Notes: a model not told the origin generated them from the letters alone. Shown: positions 44,290 to 53,898, counted from the first letter of the stretch. The stretch: DNA of 64,000 nucleotides from Stygiobacter sp. (GCA_006218045.1 VBWB01000002.1:62001-126000), one strand, 5' to 3'. Program-made: numbers and translations.

Positions 44290-45807
44290 TTACTTCTGTT
44301 CCTGCAACTGGCGCTTCAACGCCTCCATCGGGTCTTCGACCGCCCCGTCTTCCGACGGGGTATCGCTGCTTTCCGGGGCGCCATAGGCGGGGGCATCGAT
44401 TTCCAGGTGGATGGTGTTCACATCCACCTTGGTGCGGCTGCCGAGACCACCTTCCACCAGCGACGGGAAGGCGATGACGATGGCCACCATGATGATCTGG
44501 ATACAGACGAAGGGGATAGCGCCCCAATAGATGTCGGTGGTCTTGATGCCCTTGATGCGGCGCCGGGTGACCTTGTCGTCGTAATCGTCCTTGGGGGCGA
44601 CCGAACGCAGGAAGAACAGGGCGAAGCCGAAGGGCGGATGCATGAACGAGGTCTGCATGTTCACCGCCAGCAACACGCCGAACCAGATCAGGTCGATGCC
44701 CAGCTTTTCCGCCACCGGCCCCAACAGCGGGACGATGATGAAGGCCAACTCGAAGAAATCGAGGAAGAAGGCGAGGACGAAGACCAGGATGTTGACGACG
44801 ATCAGGAAGCCCAGCACGCCACCGGGCAGACCGGTCAGCAGATGCTCGACCCACAGATCGCCGTTGACGGCGCGGAACACCAAGCCGAACACGGTCGAGC
44901 CGATCAGGATGAACAGCACGAATGACGACAGCTTGGCCGTGCTTTCCATGGCCTGCTTCATCAGGTCCAGGGACAGGCGGCGGCGGAGGACGGCCAGGAT
45001 CAGGGCGCCGGCGGCGCCCATGGCACCGGCCTCGGTCGGTGTCGCCACACCGATGAAGATGGTCCCGAGAACCAGGAAGATCAGCACCAGTGGCGGCACC
45101 AGCGAGAACAATACCTTCTGCACCAGCTTGAAGCCGCGCAGGGTGCGGGCATCCAGCGGCAGGGCCGGAGCGGCACTGGGGCGGAAAATCGAAGTCAAGG
45201 CGATGAAACCGGCATACATGGCGGTCAGTACCAGACCGGGGATCATGGCGCCTTGGTACATGTCGCCGACCGAACGGCCCAACTGGTCGGCCATGATGAT
45301 CAACACCAAGGACGGCGGGATGATCTGGGCCAAGGTACCCGAGGCGGCGATGACGCCGCTGGCCAGGCGCGGGTCATAGCCGTAACGCAGCATGATCGGC
45401 AGCGAGATCAGGCCCATGGAGATGACGCTGGCGGCAACCACACCGGTGGTGGCGGCCAGCAGGGCACCGACGAAGATGACCGCATAGGCCAGACCGCCGC
45501 GGATGGGGCCGAACAACTGGCCGATGGTATCGAGCAGATCTTCAGCCATGCCGCTGCGTTCCAGGATCAGCCCCATGAAGGTGAAGAACGGAATGGCCAG
45601 CAGGGTTTCATTGCGCATGATGCCGAACACGCGTTCGGGCAGCGCCTGGAACAATTCGATGTGGAACAGGCCCAGTTCCATGCCCAACAGCCCGAACAAC
45701 AGGCCATTGGCAGCCAGGGCGAAAGCCACCGGATAACCGCACAGCAGGAACAGAACCAGGGCGCCGAACATCAACGGCGCCATGTTGGCGATAATGAAGG
45801 CGGTCAT
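44290..45807 (-). CDS. dctM: TRAP transporter large permease subunit DctM
   Basis: A 505-residue membrane protein with about twelve helices. Family motifs ETLLAIPFFTFMGLILERSG, GVVAASVISMGLISLPIMLR, ASGTLAQIIPPSLVLIIMAD, ATPTEAGAMGAAGALI and AVNMQTSFMHPPFGFALFFL. The soluble C-terminal tail (last about 50 residues) is acidic. The ATG at 45807 overlaps the DctQ stop (ATGA); longer upstream frames are spurious. Confidence 0.93.
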   Translation of the reverse strand: MTAFIIANMAPLMFGALVLFLLCGYPVAFALAANGLLFGLLGMELGLFHIELFQALPERVFGIMRNETLLAIPFFTFMGLILERSGMAEDLLDTIGQLFGPIRGGLAYAVIFVGALLAATTGVVAASVISMGLISLPIMLRYGYDPRLASGVIAASGTLAQIIPPSLVLIIMADQLGRSVGDMYQGAMIPGLVLTAMYAGFIALTSIFRPSAAPALPLDARTLRGFKLVQKVLFSLVPPLVLIFLVLGTIFIGVATPTEAGAMGAAGALILAVLRRRLSLDLMKQAMESTAKLSSFVLFILIGSTVFGLVFRAVNGDLWVEHLLTGLPGGVLGFLIVVNILVFVLAFFLDFFELAFIIVPLLGPVAEKLGIDLIWFGVLLAVNMQTSFMHPPFGFALFFLRSVAPKDDYDDKVTRRRIKGIKTTDIYWGAIPFVCIQIIMVAIVIAFPSLVEGGLGSRTKVDVNTIHLEIDAPAYGAPESSDTPSEDGAVEDPMEALKRQLQEQK

Positions 45808-46358
45808 TCCTTGGCCCCTCCGTGATGGCCGGCGGCAGGGGCGCCGTATGAGTCGATATGTCCGCTCAGGAAGGCGGCGCGCTTGATGATTTCCGACAAG
45901 CCTTGCAGCACCAGCAGGGCGAACCCCACCGGGATCAGCAGCTTGGCCGGCCAGCGGATCAGGCCGCCGGCATCGCTGGAATGTTCCATGGTGATAAAGG
46001 AATCGACGAAGATGGGGATCGACAGCCACATGATCATGATGGCCATGGGGAACAGGAAAAACAGCCCCCCCAGAATGTCGATCCAGGCCTGGGCCCGCTG
46101 ACTGAGGCCACTGCTGAGCACGTCGATGCGGATATGTTCATTGCGGAGCAAGGTGTAACCCGCGGCCAGCAGAAAAACTGCCGAGAACAAATACCATTGG
46201 ATTTCAAGCCATGCGTTGGAACTGGCGTTGAACGCATAACGGACGACGGCGTTGCCCGAACTGACGATGACCGCCAGCAGGATCAACCAATATACCGACT
46301 TGCCGACCATCGTATTCAAACGGTCGATCAGGCCGCTGAGTTTCAGCAGCAGCGTCAT
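45804..46358 (-). CDS. dctQ: TRAP transporter small permease subunit DctQ
   Basis: A 184-residue membrane protein with four helices. Family pattern SGNAVVRYAFNASSNAWLEI and QWYLFSAVFLLAAGYTLLRN near residues 34-70, and HIRIDVLSSGLSQRAQAWID. First of the dctQM operon on the minus strand. Confidence 0.92.
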   Translation of the reverse strand: MTLLLKLSGLIDRLNTMVGKSVYWLILLAVIVSSGNAVVRYAFNASSNAWLEIQWYLFSAVFLLAAGYTLLRNEHIRIDVLSSGLSQRAQAWIDILGGLFFLFPMAIMIMWLSIPIFVDSFITMEHSSDAGGLIRWPAKLLIPVGFALLVLQGLSEIIKRAAFLSGHIDSYGAPAAGHHGGAKE

Positions 46359-46407
46359 GGAACCTCCCTAAACCTGTACCGGTATTACCTCTTGGACATT
46401 CGCACTA

Positions 46408-46420
46408 TGACATGGTGTCA
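46408..46420. promoter_or_regulatory. Palindrome upstream of dctQ
   Basis: TGACATGGTGTCA (arms of five, spacer three) 50 bases before the dctQ ATG, in the gap to bpt. Operator-like, unproven, and different from the palindrome before the binding-protein gene. Confidence 0.3.
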
Positions 46421-46467
46421 ATGCGAAGGCCAGATGGCCCATGCATTACGGATTTCCGTAATAGCGA

Positions 46468-47223
46468 TCAGCGGAATTGCGGAACCGGGTTGGGGAAAGC
46501 GTCCCCCTCCAGCAATTGCCAGCCATTGACGCCAAAGGCTTCCAATGGCTGAAAGCGGGACTTGTAGGCCATCTTGCGGCTCTCAGCGATCCAATAGCCC
46601 AAATACACATAAGGGAGTCCCAGGCGCAGCGCCTCATCGATCAGCCACAACACCATGAAGGTGCCGAGCGAGCGCTTGTCCATTTCGGGGGCATAAAAGC
46701 TGTAGACGGCGGACAACCCATCGCCCATGCGGTCGGTCAGGCACACGGCGGTCAGGGTGCCGTCGGGCTGGCGGAATTCCAGCAAGAAAGTGTCGATTGG
46801 ACTGTCTTCGACCATGGATCGATAGTCATAGAAGCCCATCAACGCCATGTCGCCGCCGCTGTGGCGGGATTCCTGATATTGGGAAAACAGCTTGTACTGT
46901 TCCGCCGTCGCCCGCGCCGGCACTCTCCGCGCGGTCAGATTCTGATTTTGTTTCCACACCTTGCGCATGGTCCGGTCCGGCTGAAACGGACGGACGGCGA
47001 TGCGCACCGGGATGCAAGCCGAACATCCCGGGCAGGCCGGAGTATAGGCGATGGAATGGGACCGGCGAAAGCCCGCGCGCGACAGGGCTTCGTGCAGAAT
47101 TTCCGAATCCGGCCCGTTCAGCTCGGTGACGATCTTGCGTTCCAGCCGACCATTGATATAGGGGCAGGGCAAAGCCGCCGTCGTGAAGAAGAAATGCGGA
47201 CGTTTGAGCGGAATATGATCCAT
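46468..47223 (-). CDS. bpt: Aspartate/glutamate leucyltransferase (bacterial ATE1-like)
   Basis: A 251-residue N-end-rule enzyme that adds leucine from leucyl-tRNA to N-terminal Asp or Glu, marking proteins for ClpAP. Family marks CPYINGRLERKI, AYTPACPGCSACIPVRI and YLGYWIAESRKMAYKSRF. Confidence 0.94.
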   Translation of the reverse strand: MDHIPLKRPHFFFTTAALPCPYINGRLERKIVTELNGPDSEILHEALSRAGFRRSHSIAYTPACPGCSACIPVRIAVRPFQPDRTMRKVWKQNQNLTARRVPARATAEQYKLFSQYQESRHSGGDMALMGFYDYRSMVEDSPIDTFLLEFRQPDGTLTAVCLTDRMGDGLSAVYSFYAPEMDKRSLGTFMVLWLIDEALRLGLPYVYLGYWIAESRKMAYKSRFQPLEAFGVNGWQLLEGDAFPNPVPQFR

Positions 47224-47254
47224 CGAAACCGGTCTCGGCCTGAGCGACCGTTTA

Positions 47255-47740
47255 TTATAAGCGGGTTTTGGCGTTGATAACCACTGTTCCGGCCAGGAAG
47301 TCGTGCAAAGTTCGTCTTTGTGGGGTGAACAAGGCGATGATCAGCACCAGAAAGCCGGTCAGTGCCACCGATCCGAAAAATGCCACCGTCAGGATCAAGG
47401 CCTGCAACAGTGATGGTGGCAATCCATCGGCGGCAGTGACAACCTGGATCCCCATCACGCGCATGCCCAAGGTAGCCGAGGCCGGACTGGCGATCAGCAA
47501 GGTGTGGTAAGCCAAGGGCAGCAGGACAACGGCCATGGCCTGTAGCGGCAACAGCAGCCCGAAGCTTAAGATTCCAAGCAGGCCGGTAGCCACCCATGCC
47601 GCCATGACCAGAACCGAGATCACCACCAGATCAATCAGATAGGCAAATATCCGCTTAAGGGTGATGCCGTTGAACAATTCGGGCCGGCGCATGGGGGCCA
47701 TGTCCTGCCCGGGGGGAATGATGGTGATGTGCGTATTCAC
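47255..47740 (-). CDS. RDD-domain membrane protein
   Basis: A 161-residue inner-membrane protein with three hydrophobic segments. R and D at the first helix (KRIFAYLIDLVVISVLVMA) and GMRVMGIQVV are the RDD marks. Transport or other function unknown. It lies between motB and bpt. Confidence 0.88.
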   Translation of the reverse strand: MNTHITIIPPGQDMAPMRRPELFNGITLKRIFAYLIDLVVISVLVMAAWVATGLLGILSFGLLLPLQAMAVVLLPLAYHTLLIASPASATLGMRVMGIQVVTAADGLPPSLLQALILTVAFFGSVALTGFLVLIIALFTPQRRTLHDFLAGTVVINAKTRL

Positions 47741-47797
47741 GCTGCTTCTCCTGCCGGTTCCCTGGAATTTAGGTTCGTCACGGGGATTGCGCCAGGG

Positions 47798-48766
47798 CTA
47801 ACCCTTTTTGCCGCCGGTAGCAGGGGTAGGAGCGGGGGCGGGAGTCGGATTTGGGGCGGCTGGAACCGGCGTTTGCGGCGGTTCGGTCAGGTCGTTCTCG
47901 CGCAGCAGGATGATGCTGATGCGGCGATTGCGCGGCGCCTTGGGATCGTCGACCACCAAGGGCTCGGACGAGGCGCGACCGACGATACGGTCGATGCGTT
48001 CCTCGGGCACACCCGACCCCAGCAAGGCCCGGCGGCTGGCCAAAGCGCGGTCCGCCGACAATTCCCAATTGGTATAGCCGGAGGGATCGCGGAAAGGGAT
48101 GGCGTCGGTGTGGCCGGTGATGGAAATCTTGTTGGGCATCTGGTTGACGATGCGCGACACCAGATCAAGCAAGGCGCGGGTGTGGCCGAACATGGCCGAG
48201 CTGCCCGACGGGAACATGGCCAAGCCTTCCTGGTCGGTGATCTGGATGCGCAAACCCTCGGGGGTATTGTCCACCATCATCGAGCCCTCGAACTGCTTCA
48301 GTTCGGGGATGCCCTTGAGGGCGTTGTCCAGCACTTCCTTGGCCTTATCGAACTTCTGCTGTTCGCGTTCGGCCATCTTCTCGCGGAAATCCTCTTCGCT
48401 CATCCCCTCCAAGGGCTCGGTGTTTTCCGAGGTCATGTCCTCGCCGCCGGGGCCGATGGAGGAGGGCGGCAGATGCTGAACCAGGCTGGGAGAACTGGTC
48501 TGCGACACCTGGGCGCCCTGACCGATCACCTGACCGCCGAGGAGGCCTCCGGCGCCGGAGGCGCTTTTCGAGGCCATGGAAGGGGCGAAATAGTTGGAAA
48601 TACCGGTCAACTGCTCTTCCGTCACCGCGTTGAGCAGCCATAGCAGCAAGAAAAAGGCCATCATCGCGGTCACGAAGTCGGCATAAGCCACCTTCCAGGC
48701 ACCGCCGTGATGGCCGCCCGCAACCTTCTTGACCCTTTTGATGATGATCTGCTGACCTTCGGCCAT
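47798..48766 (-). CDS. motB: Flagellar stator protein MotB
   Basis: A 322-residue stator subunit. Plug/membrane segment with Asp30 in KVAYADFVTAMMAFFLLLWL (the proton site), a periplasmic linker, an OmpA-like peptidoglycan-binding domain (ISITGHTDAIPFRDPSGYTN; RADRALASRRALL-type part here as SADRALASRRALL), and a C-terminal Pro/Ala tail. 23 bases after motA. Confidence 0.94.
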   Translation of the reverse strand: MAEGQQIIIKRVKKVAGGHHGGAWKVAYADFVTAMMAFFLLLWLLNAVTEEQLTGISNYFAPSMASKSASGAGGLLGGQVIGQGAQVSQTSSPSLVQHLPPSSIGPGGEDMTSENTEPLEGMSEEDFREKMAEREQQKFDKAKEVLDNALKGIPELKQFEGSMMVDNTPEGLRIQITDQEGLAMFPSGSSAMFGHTRALLDLVSRIVNQMPNKISITGHTDAIPFRDPSGYTNWELSADRALASRRALLGSGVPEERIDRIVGRASSEPLVVDDPKAPRNRRISIILLRENDLTEPPQTPVPAAPNPTPAPAPTPATGGKKG

Positions 48767-48789
48767 CGCGCTATTGCCTTACCAATTCA

Positions 48790-49650
48790 TCAATCGGGCG
48801 GCAGGTTTGTGACGGTTTCTTCAAGCTCCTGGAAGGTCGGACGCAATTCGTCGGGAAGGATCTTGCGGGCGAATTCGATGGAGACCTGGGGGGCGTAGCC
48901 CTGCATATGGGCCAGCAGGCCGGCCTTGATGGCCAGCAGATAATAATGGTCCGAATCGAACGACATCTGCATGTTGCGGGAGATGGGGGCGAAGAAGGCA
49001 TAAGACACCAGAACGCCGGTGAAAGTGCCGACCAGGGCCGCGCCGATCAGGTGGCCCAACACTTCCGGCGGCTCGGTGATCGAGCCCATGGTGTGAATGA
49101 CGCCGAGCACGGCGGCGACGATGCCCAGGGCCGGCATGGCGTCGGCCATCAGGTTCACCGCGTGGGAAATCTCGTGATAGTGCTTGTGGTGGGCTTCCAG
49201 CTCGCCATCGATGATGGACTCGAGCTCGTGGGCGTTGGAGGTGCCCAAGGTCAGCAGGCGCAGATAGTCGCAAAAGAATGTCCGCGTATGATGGTCATTG
49301 GAAAAGCCGGGAAACTTCTGGAACAGTGGACTTTCGTCCGGCTTTTCCACGTGGCTTTCCAAGGCCAGGTCGCCCTTGGTCTTGGCCAGCTTGAACACCG
49401 CGTACAGCATGGACAGCATCTCGATGTATGCGTCCTTTTTGTAATGCGCGCCCTTGAACACCATGCCGATTTTCTTGAACACGCCCATGATGATGTCTTT
49501 GGGGTTGCCCAACAACATTGAGCCGAAGGCTGCACCAAGAATGATGATGAACTCGAACGGCTGCCACAACACATCAAGGTGACCACCCGCAGCGGCATAA
49601 CCGCCAATCACACTCGCAATTGTCACCACGATGCCGATGATCGCGAACAT
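48790..49650 (-). CDS. motA: Flagellar stator protein MotA
   Basis: A 286-residue membrane protein, four helices. Family marks PFEFIIILGAAFGSMLLGNP, MPALGIVAAVLGVIHTMGSI and VLGHLIGAALVGTFTGVLVSY. First gene of motAB. The upstream gap with the divergent flavin reductase has no clear FliA-type promoter to my eye. Confidence 0.95.
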   Translation of the reverse strand: MFAIIGIVVTIASVIGGYAAAGGHLDVLWQPFEFIIILGAAFGSMLLGNPKDIIMGVFKKIGMVFKGAHYKKDAYIEMLSMLYAVFKLAKTKGDLALESHVEKPDESPLFQKFPGFSNDHHTRTFFCDYLRLLTLGTSNAHELESIIDGELEAHHKHYHEISHAVNLMADAMPALGIVAAVLGVIHTMGSITEPPEVLGHLIGAALVGTFTGVLVSYAFFAPISRNMQMSFDSDHYYLLAIKAGLLAHMQGYAPQVSIEFARKILPDELRPTFQELEETVTNLPPD

Positions 49651-49805
49651 TCACTTCCCCTGCTGCGGTCCAATCGGGACACCACACGATCACTTGATCG
49701 TTTCGGAGAATGCTATATTTCGTCGCCTGTGTCCCGAGTCAACTGCGTTCTTGGCAAAAAAACATGATGCGGACAGGCCTTGGGGGGAAACGTTAAAGCC
49801 GGCAT

Positions 49806-49823
49806 TTGACCTGTGGCGGTCAA
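49806..49823. promoter_or_regulatory. 18-bp palindrome upstream of the flavin reductase gene
   Basis: TTGACC-TGTGGC-GGTCAA, arms of six with a six-base spacer, 46 bases before the ATG at 49870. Fits a dimeric regulator. Confidence 0.4.
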
Positions 49824-49869
49824 CCCCAGTAATCTCCACATCCGTCATCATCAAGATCGAGCGAGTGCA

Positions 49870-50358
49870 ATGACTGTCGACCCGCGTTCTTTCCGCAAGG
49901 CCTTGGGCTGTTTCGCCACGGGCGTCACCGTCGTGACCACGGTGAATCCCGATGACAGCACGCCCATCGGGGTGACCGTCAGCGCTTTTTCCTCGCTGTC
50001 GCTGGAACCGCCGCTGGTGCTGTTCTGTCTGGGTAACAAAACCTCCAGCCTGGATTTCTTCAAGCGTTCCGGTCGATTCGTCATCAATATGCTGGCGGAA
50101 AACCAGCGCGACCTGTCCATCCGCTTCGCCAGCCGGGTCGAGGACAAATGGGCTGGAATCGTCGCCGAGGCCGGTTTGGGCGGCGTGCCGGTGCTGGGTG
50201 GCTGCATCGCCAATCTGGAATGCACGCTCGTCAATATGGTTGACGCCGGCGATCACGTCATCTTCATCGGTCAGGTGGAAAACATCCACTACCAGGAAGG
50301 TGGCGCGCCACTGCTGTATTTCCGTGGTGCTTACATGGATTGCGGCGCCGGGGTCTGA
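49870..50358 (+). CDS. Flavin reductase-like, FMN-binding protein
   Basis: A 162-residue protein. RKALGCFATGVTVVTTV, VTVSAFSSLSLEPPLVLFCL, and the end part GAPLLYFRGAY are the flavin reductase domain. Likely gives FMNH2 to a monooxygenase partner; none is adjacent. Starts at ATG 49870. Confidence 0.9.
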   Translation: MTVDPRSFRKALGCFATGVTVVTTVNPDDSTPIGVTVSAFSSLSLEPPLVLFCLGNKTSSLDFFKRSGRFVINMLAENQRDLSIRFASRVEDKWAGIVAEAGLGGVPVLGGCIANLECTLVNMVDAGDHVIFIGQVENIHYQEGGAPLLYFRGAYMDCGAGV

Positions 50359-50365
50359 CCTCGGT

Positions 50366-51592
50366 TCATTCCGGCAGGCTGGCCATGGATCCCAGCCTGC
50401 GCGCCGGAAAGCCGGCCTGGCGCAGAGCGCCAAGCATGGCTTCCACGTGGCTGGAATCGGTGGCTTCGACCACCACATCCAACTCGGCGCTTTTCACCGG
50501 TACGTCCTGAAACAGGCGTTGGTGATAGACTTCCAGGATGTTGCCACCATGTTCGGCGATCAGACTGGTGGCACCGGCCAACATGCCCGGGGCGTCGTTG
50601 ATCTCGATGCGCAGGCGGGTCAGACGACCGGCCCGCACAAGTCCCCGCATCAGGATGGACGCCATCACCCGGTTGTCGATGTTGCCGCCGGAAATGACCA
50701 GGACCACCTTTTTGCCGGCGAAACGGGCCGCTTGGGTCATCAACAGGGCCAGGGGCGCCGCCCCGGCGCCTTCGGCGACGATCTTCTGTTCTTCCATCAG
50801 CCAGACGATGGCCCGTTCGATGGCGCTGTCGTCCACGGCGAAGACATCGTCGAAATGCCGTTCGATGATCGGCTTGGTCAGACTGCCCGGATGTTTGACG
50901 GCGATGCCTTCGGCCAGGGTCTGGGGGGAAAGCGGGGTGTCAGCCGCCGGTTGACGGACGAGGGTGGGGAAGCTGGCGCTTTGCACCCCGGTCAGCCGGA
51001 GAGGGGAGGGGCGATCACGCAAGGCGACGGCCATGCCCGCGGCCAGACCACCGCCGCCGATGGGAATGATGACGTCGTCGGCATCGGCGACCTGACGGGC
51101 CAGTTCCAGCCCGACGGTGCCCTGGCCGGCGATGACCAGCGGATCGTCATAGGGATGGATGAAGGTCAGTCCCTGTTCGGTCGCCAAGGTATGGGCGTGC
51201 TGTTGTGCCTCGGCCAGGGTTTCGCCGGCCAACACCACCGTGGCGCCATGGGCCCGGGTGCGCTGCACCTTGGTCAGCGGGGTGAAGCGCGGCATCACCA
51301 CCGTGGCTGGAATACCCAGGCGGGCACAATGCAGGGCAACGCCCTGGGCGTGGTTACCCGCCGACATGGCGATAACACCGGCTTGCCGCTCAGCCGGTGT
51401 CAGCGCCAGGATGCGATTGAGCGCGCCCCGAGCCTTGAACGAGCCGGAATGTTGCAGGTTTTCCAATTTCAGCCAGACCTGCGCCGCCCCGGTCAACTGG
51501 GCCAGCTTGGGCGCTTCCACCACCGGGGTTACGGCGACGCTGCCGTCAAGGAATGCGGCGGCGCTTCTGATCTGATCGACGGTTATGGTCAA
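50366..51592 (-). CDS. ilvA: Threonine ammonia-lyase with ACT domain
   Basis: A 408-residue PLP enzyme producing 2-oxobutyrate. PLP lysine in SGSFKARGALNRI (Lys53), PLP glycine loop IPIGGGGLAAG, and a C-terminal ACT domain (about 330-400; LRIEINDAPGMLAGATSLIA). Catabolic-like length. The start is TTG at 51592, overlapping the acylase stop (TTGA). Confidence 0.92.
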   Translation of the reverse strand: MTITVDQIRSAAAFLDGSVAVTPVVEAPKLAQLTGAAQVWLKLENLQHSGSFKARGALNRILALTPAERQAGVIAMSAGNHAQGVALHCARLGIPATVVMPRFTPLTKVQRTRAHGATVVLAGETLAEAQQHAHTLATEQGLTFIHPYDDPLVIAGQGTVGLELARQVADADDVIIPIGGGGLAAGMAVALRDRPSPLRLTGVQSASFPTLVRQPAADTPLSPQTLAEGIAVKHPGSLTKPIIERHFDDVFAVDDSAIERAIVWLMEEQKIVAEGAGAAPLALLMTQAARFAGKKVVLVISGGNIDNRVMASILMRGLVRAGRLTRLRIEINDAPGMLAGATSLIAEHGGNILEVYHQRLFQDVPVKSAELDVVVEATDSSHVEAMLGALRQAGFPARRLGSMASLPE

Positions 51593-53898
51593 TAGCTGGG
51601 CTCCAGACTGATGGAGGCCGATCCTTCCGCCGGCTTGGTGATGGTGACACCGTCATTGATTTGCCAGCGCGCCAGCAGGTCACGGTAATGGCGCGACAGT
51701 GGGTTGCCCGACTGACCGGTAGCCAGGGCGAAGGTGCTTTTATCCAAGTTGGCCAGATCGAACACCACCCGCAGGCCGGCACCGTGCACTTGGGTGAACT
51801 GGCCGGGGACGAAGGTGCCGCGATTGATGGTGAAGTCATCGCCGTCGCTGGGCACTTGGCTGTCCGATAGAATGCGCAAAAGCGGCACGCGGCCAAGCAC
51901 CGGATGGGCGAAGCGGGCCTGATGCACGTCGCCCCAACGCCATTGGGCTGGGGTTTTTCCGGGGTACGTCGCGGATAGTTCGTTCACCGCCGCTTCCAGG
52001 GTCTGAGCGATGAGGTCATCGCAGGATTCAGGCGCTTCGGTGGTGGTATCATCGCACCAATGGCGGTTGACGGTCAGAATCTCGCCCAAGGTGGTGGGGC
52101 GCACCGCCCGCAGGGAGGCCATGTCCTCGCCCAGTTCGTCGGCGAGGATACGCGTCCACAGCTTGTCCACCCAGGCATTGAAGATCAGCGGCTCAGGCCG
52201 GTCGCGGCCCATGCCGCCGTCCCAGGCGGTGACCATCTTGGCGGCCTGGACGGCTTGGGGCGACAAGGTATCGGGTACCTCGAGCAGTTCCTTCAACTCG
52301 CGCGCGGCCACCGATTGCGCATCCATCTGCATGGACCGCAGCATGGTGCCATCAAGCTTGGCCTGATCTTCCAGCAATTCGTCAAAGCGACGGGCGCGGT
52401 AGGGTTCCGGCCAGCGGGTGGCAAGGCGGTAGGGATATTTGCCCCCAATCACCTGATTGTTGGCGTTGACGATACTGCCTGATTTCGGGTTCAGACTCTG
52501 CGGCATCTTGGCGAAGGGCACCCAGCCGGTCCAATCGCCGGCATTGGTCCACCCGGCCGCCGGCGAAAAGCCGTCGCCCTTGACCCGCAACGGCACCCGA
52601 CCGGCGGTGATGAAGCCGATATTGCCGGCCTGATCGGCATAGGCGAAGTTCTGCACCGGCGCGTGAAAATCGGCCAGGGCGCCGATGAAGCTGCGCCAGT
52701 CAACGGCACGGCCCAGCCGGTATAAGCCTTGCGCGGTGCGGTCGTCAGGCTCCAGCGCGGTGGATTTCATGGCGATGACCTGGGTCTCTTTTTGCCCGGC
52801 CTTGAGGTCTGAAATCACCGGGCCATGGCGGGTCTCGCGCACCGTCAGGGTTTCCGGCTGGCCATCCTTGACGCCGATGATTTCCTGGCGCTCGGTAAAG
52901 GGCAGCGTCCCCTTGCCATTCTGATAGCTGCCGTTGCCGACCACGTTTTCCACGAACAGGTCCACGGTGTCGGCATGGGTGGTGGTGGTGCCCCAGGCCA
53001 TGCGACCGTTATGGCCGATCAGATGGAAGGGAATGCCTGGCACCATGGCCCCGGTCAGATGCAGGCCGGGAGCTTCCACCGACAGCAGATACCAAAGCGA
53101 CGGCGCCTGGAAGGGCAGGTGGGGGTCATTGGCCAGCAAGGGGGCGCCGCTGATGCTGCGCTTGCCCGATACGGCGACGATATTGGAGGCTAGGTGCGGC
53201 TGGGCGGTTTCCGGCAGGGTGGCCAGCACCTTGTCGATAAGCCCGGCGGCGATGGTGATGGGGCTGTCGGTGGCCTCTGGCCACAATTCGGCCAGACGCT
53301 TGGCCGGGATGCGACCCGCCAGCTTGCCGCGCAAGGCTTCCTCGCGCCAATCGGCGGTCAGTTGCAGCGCCATCATCCGGCCCCAAACCAGGGAATCGGC
53401 GGGAGTCCAAGGCTCCGGTCGGAAGCCCAGCAGCAGGAATTCCGGCGGCAGCCGGTGGCGATTATCGTCAATCCAGGCATTGACGCCCTCGGCATAGGCG
53501 CGCAGCGCGTCGCGGGTCGGGTCGTCCAGCTGAGCCAATGCCCCCTGAGCCAGCCGATAAAGCCCCAGCGTGCGCATGAAGCGGTCGCTTTTCAGCCCGG
53601 CCTCGCCGACGATTTCGGCCAATCGACCGGCACCGATGCGGCGCTGTAACTCCATCTGCCACAGCCGGTCCTGGGCATGAATCCAGCCCATGGCGAAATA
53701 GGCGTCATGGCCCGAGCGGGCGGTGATGTGTGGAATGCCCGCGTCATCGCGGGTGATCGAGGCGGAATATTCCATGCCGCGGGCCGGCACCCGGCCTTCG
53801 ACCCGGGGCAGCGAGCTCATGACCCAGACGAAAGCGACGGAGATCACCGCCAGGAAGGTCAGGCCCAGGATATTGGCGATCCAGCCCCAGCGGCTCAT
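51589..53898 (-). CDS. Penicillin acylase family (Ntn) hydrolase
   Basis: About 769 residues. I start at ATG 53898; it gives an N-terminal membrane/signal segment (WIANILGLTFLAVISVAFVW). The alpha part has HITARSGHDAYFAMGWIHAQDR. The self-cleavage site and nucleophile are at A237/S238 (SNIVAVSGKRSISGAPLLAN), then NDPHLPFQAP and GTTTTHADTVD. Family members hydrolyse amides, including acyl-homoserine lactones. Substrate not predictable. Coupled to ilvA by the four-base overlap. Confidence 0.9.
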   Translation of the reverse strand: MSRWGWIANILGLTFLAVISVAFVWVMSSLPRVEGRVPARGMEYSASITRDDAGIPHITARSGHDAYFAMGWIHAQDRLWQMELQRRIGAGRLAEIVGEAGLKSDRFMRTLGLYRLAQGALAQLDDPTRDALRAYAEGVNAWIDDNRHRLPPEFLLLGFRPEPWTPADSLVWGRMMALQLTADWREEALRGKLAGRIPAKRLAELWPEATDSPITIAAGLIDKVLATLPETAQPHLASNIVAVSGKRSISGAPLLANDPHLPFQAPSLWYLLSVEAPGLHLTGAMVPGIPFHLIGHNGRMAWGTTTTHADTVDLFVENVVGNGSYQNGKGTLPFTERQEIIGVKDGQPETLTVRETRHGPVISDLKAGQKETQVIAMKSTALEPDDRTAQGLYRLGRAVDWRSFIGALADFHAPVQNFAYADQAGNIGFITAGRVPLRVKGDGFSPAAGWTNAGDWTGWVPFAKMPQSLNPKSGSIVNANNQVIGGKYPYRLATRWPEPYRARRFDELLEDQAKLDGTMLRSMQMDAQSVAARELKELLEVPDTLSPQAVQAAKMVTAWDGGMGRDRPEPLIFNAWVDKLWTRILADELGEDMASLRAVRPTTLGEILTVNRHWCDDTTTEAPESCDDLIAQTLEAAVNELSATYPGKTPAQWRWGDVHQARFAHPVLGRVPLLRILSDSQVPSDGDDFTINRGTFVPGQFTQVHGAGLRVVFDLANLDKSTFALATGQSGNPLSRHYRDLLARWQINDGVTITKPAEGSASISLEPSY

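Noticed and set aside
49687-49700. CGATCA-CT-TGATCG palindrome before motA
   Set aside because: Possible operator, but short and built around GATC words that are common; no FliA-type promoter was found with it.
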